Assembly (NCBI GenBank): GCA_942486035.1
Contig: CALNXK010000103.1
Location: forward strand, 1,421,001 to 1,485,000
DNA from: Porites lobata
Lineage: Eukaryota > Cnidaria > Anthozoa > Scleractinia > Poritidae
Length of the DNA: 64,000 nucleotides
Direction of reading: 5' to 3'
The notes beneath the pieces are model-generated. The model was not told the DNA's origin. It saw nothing but the letters and a program-made list of their open reading frames with translations, and ran no database searches. The position numbers and the translations under genes are program-made. Of the stretch, positions 59,801-64,000 are shown in pieces. Position 1 is the first letter of the stretch. Each line of letters starts with the position of its first letter.

Positions 59801-61999
59801 CCATGTCAGTTGTTGATTAATATTTTTCCTGTCGGTAGTCGGTAATTTTTTCCCGTTTTGGTGGTAGTCAGTAATATTTTTCGCCCTTTGTCGCTATTCG
59901 GTTAACCCCATTCACTCCCTTTGGTGGTATTTGCACCAAAAGGGCGTAGATTATCATCGGCAGACGGCAGCTTAATTGATAGTAATTTATCAGTATAATG
60001 GTTGCTTTCATTTCTATGAGCAGGCTTGTTCCAAAAAAAGGTATCATTATAAAGTATCCTTAAAGGAATGTTTATTTCCCTGTTTATGCTTGAGGGCTGC
60101 TGATCTCTGTTCGTGGAGGCGCTACACGTGTGCGCACGCGCTCTTTGCGTGCAAGTCATACGCGCGGTAAGAAACATCTCTAGTCTTTTAAGAAGCTCAT
60201 TTACTGAGTGACGTTGTCTCGACTTCACTTACATGTAAAATGTTCTATCTTTCGGGTTCTCTTTATACTTTGCCACCTACTTCGCTTCAGTATAATTAAG
60301 TAAACAGAGCTTTCCTTATTATAGCGCGAAAAGACCGCTAAGATTCGTCGGTCACACAGGCACAAAATACGTGCCGACAGTTTTGTAGAGGACATAAAGC
60401 ATTTTAAAAATTTCACTGAAACAAAACGCATGTAGCGTTCAAGGGGAACCAGCAACAAACGAGGTGAAGTGAGGAATATCATGTTTTGATCATAAACTTA
60501 ACCGATACAGTCGTACGTTATCCAGAAATGGTCTAATGTACCGAACGAAATAAATGATAAAGCTGGCACACTCTGTAAGAAATAGATATTGAAAATCAGG
60601 AACAACACTCCAATCAAACATAAACTACACAAAGTTAATTCTACGTTGAATAATTGATTGTTCCTGCAAATATTAAGGTGGAATGCCCGGACGATTTTCA
60701 CTAGTTTCAGCTGGCGAATTTAGCCAGAAGATTTTTTTCTAACATAAGTAATTTTCTCCAGCTGACACAAGTGCACTTACAGAATCAAACTTTATCACCA
60801 ACTTCAAAATTGTTTAGGAATAAACAATTACTCGCCCACATATAGCAGTTGATAATCTAGTCCGGCCAGGTTTAAAGAGTTGATGGAAGGGAAATATAAC
60901 CCGATGCTCCGCGTCCTCAGATGCACATTTGAGATCAAGATGGCCGCTCGAACTGAAACGCGGCGCTCGATCTCGACGATATTATGAAAAAATAGGGGAC
61001 TGTAAACAGGCTACCATCTGAGAGTACCTTTAAGATAGCGTCAAGTTAAACTACTACAAAATGCACGAAACGAAAGCGCACTAGTTTATATTCCCTTTTA
61101 AGAAAAATGAAGGTTTTTTTTCTGTAAAGCGGTTCCCAGTTGTGATGTGATGTTTACTGTGACGGGCTTCTGCATGGAGGACAAAATTAAAGGAGATTCC
61201 CGCCTTTTTTGAAAGCATATTGTAACGCTACGGTTTCTAGCCCTATAAATTTGTTAGGTGAAAGGAGATAGATCTAGTACCGACTCTCAGCAGTACTGGT
61301 TGTCGCTGAATTTACTTGACGGTATCCTGTCACTTTTTTGGGGCCAAAAAACAATCGTACCCTCTTCCTCAAATAAGAATCAGGTTTTTATAATGAAGCT
61401 GGGATTATTTTCCCAGATTTTAAAGTATGCTAATAACATAACTAGGTTACAATTTTTTTCACTTCGAGCCATGATAAACCGGGGCTGTTAAAAGAATTTG
61501 CAGAATTTGAATACGGCGCAAAATGATTTTTTTTTAGATAAGCTTTTCTAAGGTCACGTTCATATCGGTTTTCCGAAATTCTATACTTTTCAACTTAAGT
61601 GTATGTTAAGGATATTTCGTGCACAAACCAAGAGAAAAGAAAGAAAAGACGCGAGATTTAAAAAAAAAGCATTCGTAGTCTCCATTCAGCCGGGTTGGCC
61701 TAAAAACCATGCCTTGTTAAAAAAGAGTTTAAAGATTGCAGCGGGCCAATATGAGTTGAGGATGACAGTTGAAGTTTGCGTGATGAAAGTTTAAGTTAAA
61801 TTTGGAGTATGGATGCCGTAGTTGTTGCTGAGAGTTTAAAATAATTTTTACAAATATTTAAAGTTGTTATAGTTTCAAGGCCTTAAAAAGTAGTATCAGT
61901 TTTTGCCGTGCGTTAAAAATATTTTAACTCACCGTTGGCAGTCGAGGCAAACACAGAAACAAAAACCAGAAATATGACAAAACATATAGAGCAGCTCAT
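47826..61999 (-). CDS. GPI-anchored three-Ig-domain surface protein B
   Basis: Seven exons on the minus strand: 61933-61999, 53524-53718, 51688-51843, 50854-51162, 49428-49574, 48957-49136 and 47826-47911. All introns are phase 1. The product is 379 aa. The signal peptide is about 1-23 (MSCSICFVIFLVFVSVFAST). Ig1 has Cys47 and Cys118. Ig2 has Cys164, Trp181 and Cys221. Ig3 has Cys267, Trp278 and Cys327 plus extra Cys290, 328, 333 and 343. The last exon gives AYSGST, then hydrophobic GVILALMTLLFIHP and the stop, a GPI signal. Exon by exon it matches gene A; shared phrases include NGRKLF, TLHIRN, QIAWFK/RIAWFK and GGNYTC. By eye 40-50% of Ig1 residues agree. The first intron is 8.2 kb and full of transposon relics. 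The exon 3 donor is GTATT, weaker than the others. Ligand unknown. Confidence 0.85.
48718..48850. repeat. Dispersed C/G-edged repeat, inverted copy
   Basis: GGTCTGAAAACGGGAG and CACCCAGGAGTACCCCCC are the inverted counterparts of phrases in 40440-40890. It ends about 100 bases from exon 6 of IgSF gene B. Confidence 0.65.
49895..50220. mobile_element. GAGACC MITE, copy 3
   Basis: It begins GAGACCTTTAGATTCGAGGA and contains TTTTCCCGCC and AAATGACGCTAACTCACG, as in copy 1. It lies in the gene B intron between exons 5 and 4, a different intron from the copies in gene A, so it inserted independently. Confidence 0.7.
52652..53082. mobile_element. TA-flanked pogo-like MITE with GTCCGCTTAATAGAGG units
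   Basis: The ends are CAGTGAAACCTC and GAGGTTTCACTG with TA on both sides (52650-52651, 53083-53084). The motif GTCCGCTTAATAGAGG is repeated several times inside both ends. No coding frame. It lies in an intron of IgSF gene B. Confidence 0.85.
54190..55445 (-). pseudogene. Degenerate LINE reverse transcriptase, split by a foldback element
   Basis: On the minus strand 55445-55090 translates with KELVKYLGILIDKNLSW and stops, a motif typical of CR1/L2-type reverse transcriptases just after the catalytic core. On the other side of the element at 54603-55087, 54540-54190 continues with YKVKNNIVPVNLRNLF and SAAASNFYIKHSRLEI. After a frameshift near 54335 comes STHLKQLKYGNFKKRL and a stop. The two halves are one element. 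It is dead through stops, a frameshift and the insertion. Confidence 0.8.
54603..55087. mobile_element. Foldback element, copy 2, inserted in the LINE
   Basis: The left end is TAGACCTTGTCACGGTTTTC and the right end is GAAAACCGTGACAAGGTCTA. Long arms contain AATAATTTCCGTAGAACGGC and its complement. It matches 44527-45026. Confidence 0.88.
55499..55552. repeat. Hairpin repeat AGCCTGCGAAGCCCAGACG
   Basis: AGCCTGCGAAGCCCAGACGC is followed after a short loop by CGTCTGCGCTTCGCAGGCT. Arms of about 24 bases around TATTTC. A typical tiny foldback repeat. Confidence 0.85.
56876..56951. repeat. Hairpin repeat GGCCTGCGTGCAGACGA
   Basis: GCCTGCGTGCAGACGATAAC pairs with TTTCGTCTGCGCGCAGGC, and inner ACTCTGATTAGACGGAGT also folds. 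It belongs to the same broad GCCTGCG...CGCAGGC type as the hairpin at 55499. Confidence 0.8.
57373..57770. mobile_element. CAGGGGCACCCAACG MITE, copy 2
   Basis: It begins CAGGGGCACCCAACGAGG and ends CCGTTGGGTGCCCCTG. Very similar to copies 1 and 3. Confidence 0.88.
57819..58213. mobile_element. CAGGGGCACCCAACG MITE, copy 3
   Basis: It begins CAGGGGCACCCAACGAGA and ends GACGTTGGGTGCCGCTG, with one change in the terminal repeat. It lies only about 50 bases from copy 2 and in the same orientation. Confidence 0.88.
58940..59880 (-). pseudogene. Penelope-like element reverse transcriptase relic
   Basis: Read on the minus strand, broken frames give FLVSMDVTNIFTNI near 59680, then PPISTHYLPEMLV, LILKENSFQSNGTPYLQTRG and GTAKG near 59490, and VWKRYMYQTFF near 59390. 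These are the reverse transcriptase motifs of Penelope-like retroelements in correct order. The catalytic YxDD motif is damaged and stops are present. It lies in the first intron of IgSF gene B. Confidence 0.75.
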
Positions 62000-62076
62000 C
62001 GTTGAGAAGTCACCAATAAGAGACAAGTTTTCCAATGGATGTAGCCTTAAATTAATGAGGCGGACTTGATATCAGT

Positions 62077-62088
62077 TTATATTATATG
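62077..62088 (-). promoter_or_regulatory. TATA box of IgSF gene B
   Basis: ATATAATATAAA on the minus strand lies about 80 bases before the ATG at 61999, allowing a 5' UTR of roughly 50 bases. Confidence 0.45.
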
Positions 62089-62341
62089 CGCTTGCATGGG
62101 AGGGCGAGGCAAGAGCATGTATATCATGTGTTTGTCACCAGAGGTCGCATGCAGATTGACTTTCTTTGACGCAACCATCACTATTGTTTAGGTCATTCCA
62201 CTGCAGGAAATTGAAGAAAAACATTTTTCTTCTATCGAAAAATTATAACGAAATTCTGGAGACTTCTTGATGTCAATTTTTTTCACTTGTACTACCATGG
62301 CGACAGTTACATCACTAAACACATAGGTCTTCCTGTAAGTA

Positions 62342-62517
62342 CAGTCGAACCTCGCTATTTCGAACTCGGTTAATTCGAAGTCCCCGCTATTTCGAAGGAA
62401 GATCGAATTCCCTTGGATTTACCCTTCCCCTTTGCGCTTCCCCGGTTATTTCGAAGCCCCGCTATTTCGAAGTTTTTTTCATTTCCCTTGGGACTTCGAA
62501 ATAGCGGGGTTCGACTG
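62342..62517. mobile_element. TA-flanked pogo-like MITE, 176 bp
   Basis: The ends are CAGTCGAACCTCGCTATTTC and its complement GAAATAGCGGGGTTCGACTG, with TA on both sides. Inside are direct repeats of CCCCGCTATTTCGAAG. No coding frame. Confidence 0.88.
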
Positions 62518-64000
62518 TAGTACCTATAAATAGTCAGGAATTCTTGCTATAAAGTGAAGGGATTTTCTGCTTAGACCAATTAACTTTAAACTCCGCCCGA
62601 ATTTGAAGGAGTACCATTTCCGAAAATTTGACTGACGTATTTTATTTTTTTTATCTCAAGTATTGAAAAAAATTGCCAGTTTTTCAGCGTTAGAAACACC
62701 AGGTGCTCAAGGGTCTAATCAGGCGGGTGGGGGGTGGGGGTGGGTCGGAGGGGTGACCTCAGGAGTCGGGTAGATTGGATATATCCGTTAGAACCGAGGA
62801 TTTTTTAAGGAACCGACTGAGGAACTTTGCTAACTGCCATAAAGTGGAAAATAACGTTGAAATAACTTTCGAAATAAGCCATGAAGTAACTTAAACTGAA
62901 TAACACTTACCTTTCACTTTGCCTTTCAGGTCCTTTCAGCTGAGATTTGATCAATTTGAGGGAGAATAGACTGCTTCAAAGCAGTTCTTTCGGAGGGGCG
63001 TTGCGTGACTTCACAAAGAACATTGCTCGGATCTTTACGAGTAGCAGCACGTCACATGTACTGCTCGTATCCTACGAAGTAGAAACGCATCGTAACGACG
63101 CGGAAAAATGGCTGGTATTCAAAAGAGGGGATAAGTTGGGCCTATTAACACAGACAATCTACTGGCTTCTCTTTAGAAATAAAAACGACAGCTTACGTTG
63201 GACCATAGATACACCCCCAAATTGCTGATTACCATGTGATCTTTCGTGCCTTGACGTGAAAAGATTATTGACGAACCGGGGCAACAATATAATATTTTAT
63301 AGGATCAAATTTAGCGCGAGAAACATCGCACGTTTCAGGGAACGGTTTGGTTTTCTATAGTATATTGATCAGTCCCAGTTTTAAAATTATTTTCAGTGTC
63401 CCTGAGATGAATATGTTTTTGGCAGTTCAAGAGTCTTAGTCAAACAACAAATTACTATTCCAAAATCAAATTCCTAAGATCGCAAGAAACGGCCCTCAAA
63501 GGATGTAAATTTAGCTCTTTTAGTACATGCAGGTAAAATAAAAGGAGAAATACACAGCACATGAGAACCTTTCCACAGTTTTTTACAAATTTTGGCCATC
63601 ACTGCATGGTGAGAGATAATGTATTGAAAAGGTTACCCGTAGCAATGTGGATGCGAAGATATGGGCAGTCCTCAAAGTCATAAAATTTTACAGCCAGTTT
63701 GGTATGGTGGGGGTAGAGGTGGGGCATATTTGTACCTTCACCATGCAAACTTCTGTAAAATTTTTTCGTTTCAGAGACGTATTATTACCACCTAATCTTC
63801 GGGCTGCACGACTTCCAGAATCCAGAGGTTCCCAGCACAGAGGTTACTGTTTTTTTTTTTCTCTAAAATCAGATTGTCTGACGGACGGAACAATTGGTTC
63901 GGCTAAACGGTAGATTAGCGCTAAGACCACGATTAAAAATAAAAGTTAATATGGTTTTTAGGTACTCATATCATACAAATTGAATTAACTTAATTGTTCT

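Larger units (their letters stand above)
62000..64000. other. Upstream flank of IgSF gene B
   Basis: It contains the gene B promoter region, the pogo-like MITE at 62342-62517 and a repeat-like stretch around 62990-63060 (GGAGGGGCGTTGCGTGACTT), which I associate with dispersed coral repeats. No gene is supported up to the end of the window. Confidence 0.45.

Noticed and set aside
62911..62950. Possible 29-base minus-strand mini-exon (collagen-like or 5' UTR exon) between CTCAG and GTAAGTG
   Set aside because: Too short to judge, no neighbouring collagen-like exons, and the TATA box of gene B lies downstream of it.
62947..63228. 93-codon plus-strand frame
   Set aside because: It overlaps GGAGGGGCGTTGCGTGACTT, which I associate with dispersed repeats, and shows no domain.

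Overview
The window looks like nuclear DNA of an anthozoan cnidarian, most likely a stony coral. The genes are animal genes with GT-AG introns, spacing is loose and AT-rich, there is a tRNA-derived SINE of a type I associate with corals, and many short inverted-repeat DNA elements sit in introns and between genes. The species cannot be named from the sequence. All gene models are by-eye splicing of exons with matching phases and consensus splice sites.

Left part (1-15.5 kb, plus strand). The last four coding exons of a MAU2-like cohesin-loader subunit (2039-4128) lie upstream of a complete two-coding-exon gene for the p66/GATAD2 subunit of the NuRD complex (9492-15486). MAU2 and GATAD2A are also neighbours in the same orientation in human, so this looks like old conserved microsynteny. 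Middle part (18.7-26.7 kb, minus strand). It holds a single-exon coiled-coil protein of unknown function (18711-19421) and three small single-exon paralogues of 109, 115 and 122 aa (22800-23129, 24203-24550, 26343-26711). The three share two copies of an acidic MVxRL helix motif and a C-terminal NTYAW-type motif. I do not recognise this family.

Right part (30-62 kb, minus strand). Two tandem paralogous genes (30071-42851 and 47826-61999) each have seven coding exons with only phase-1 introns. Each encodes a signal peptide, three Ig domains and a C-terminal GPI-attachment signal, 372 and 379 aa. The third Ig domain of both has six cysteines at matching places, four more than the canonical pair. 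These are predicted secreted-then-anchored surface proteins, plausible for cell adhesion or self/non-self or microbe recognition. That role is inference.

Mobile DNA. There are six TA-flanked pogo/Tigger-like elements, one with a degenerate transposase tail. Relics of two LINEs and one Penelope-like element are present. Foldback elements include one that splits a LINE. There are three copies of a roughly 400-bp element ending in CAGGGGCACCCAACG and three copies of a roughly 350-bp element starting GAGACC. No CRISPR array, rRNA gene, prophage or convincing functional tRNA gene was seen.
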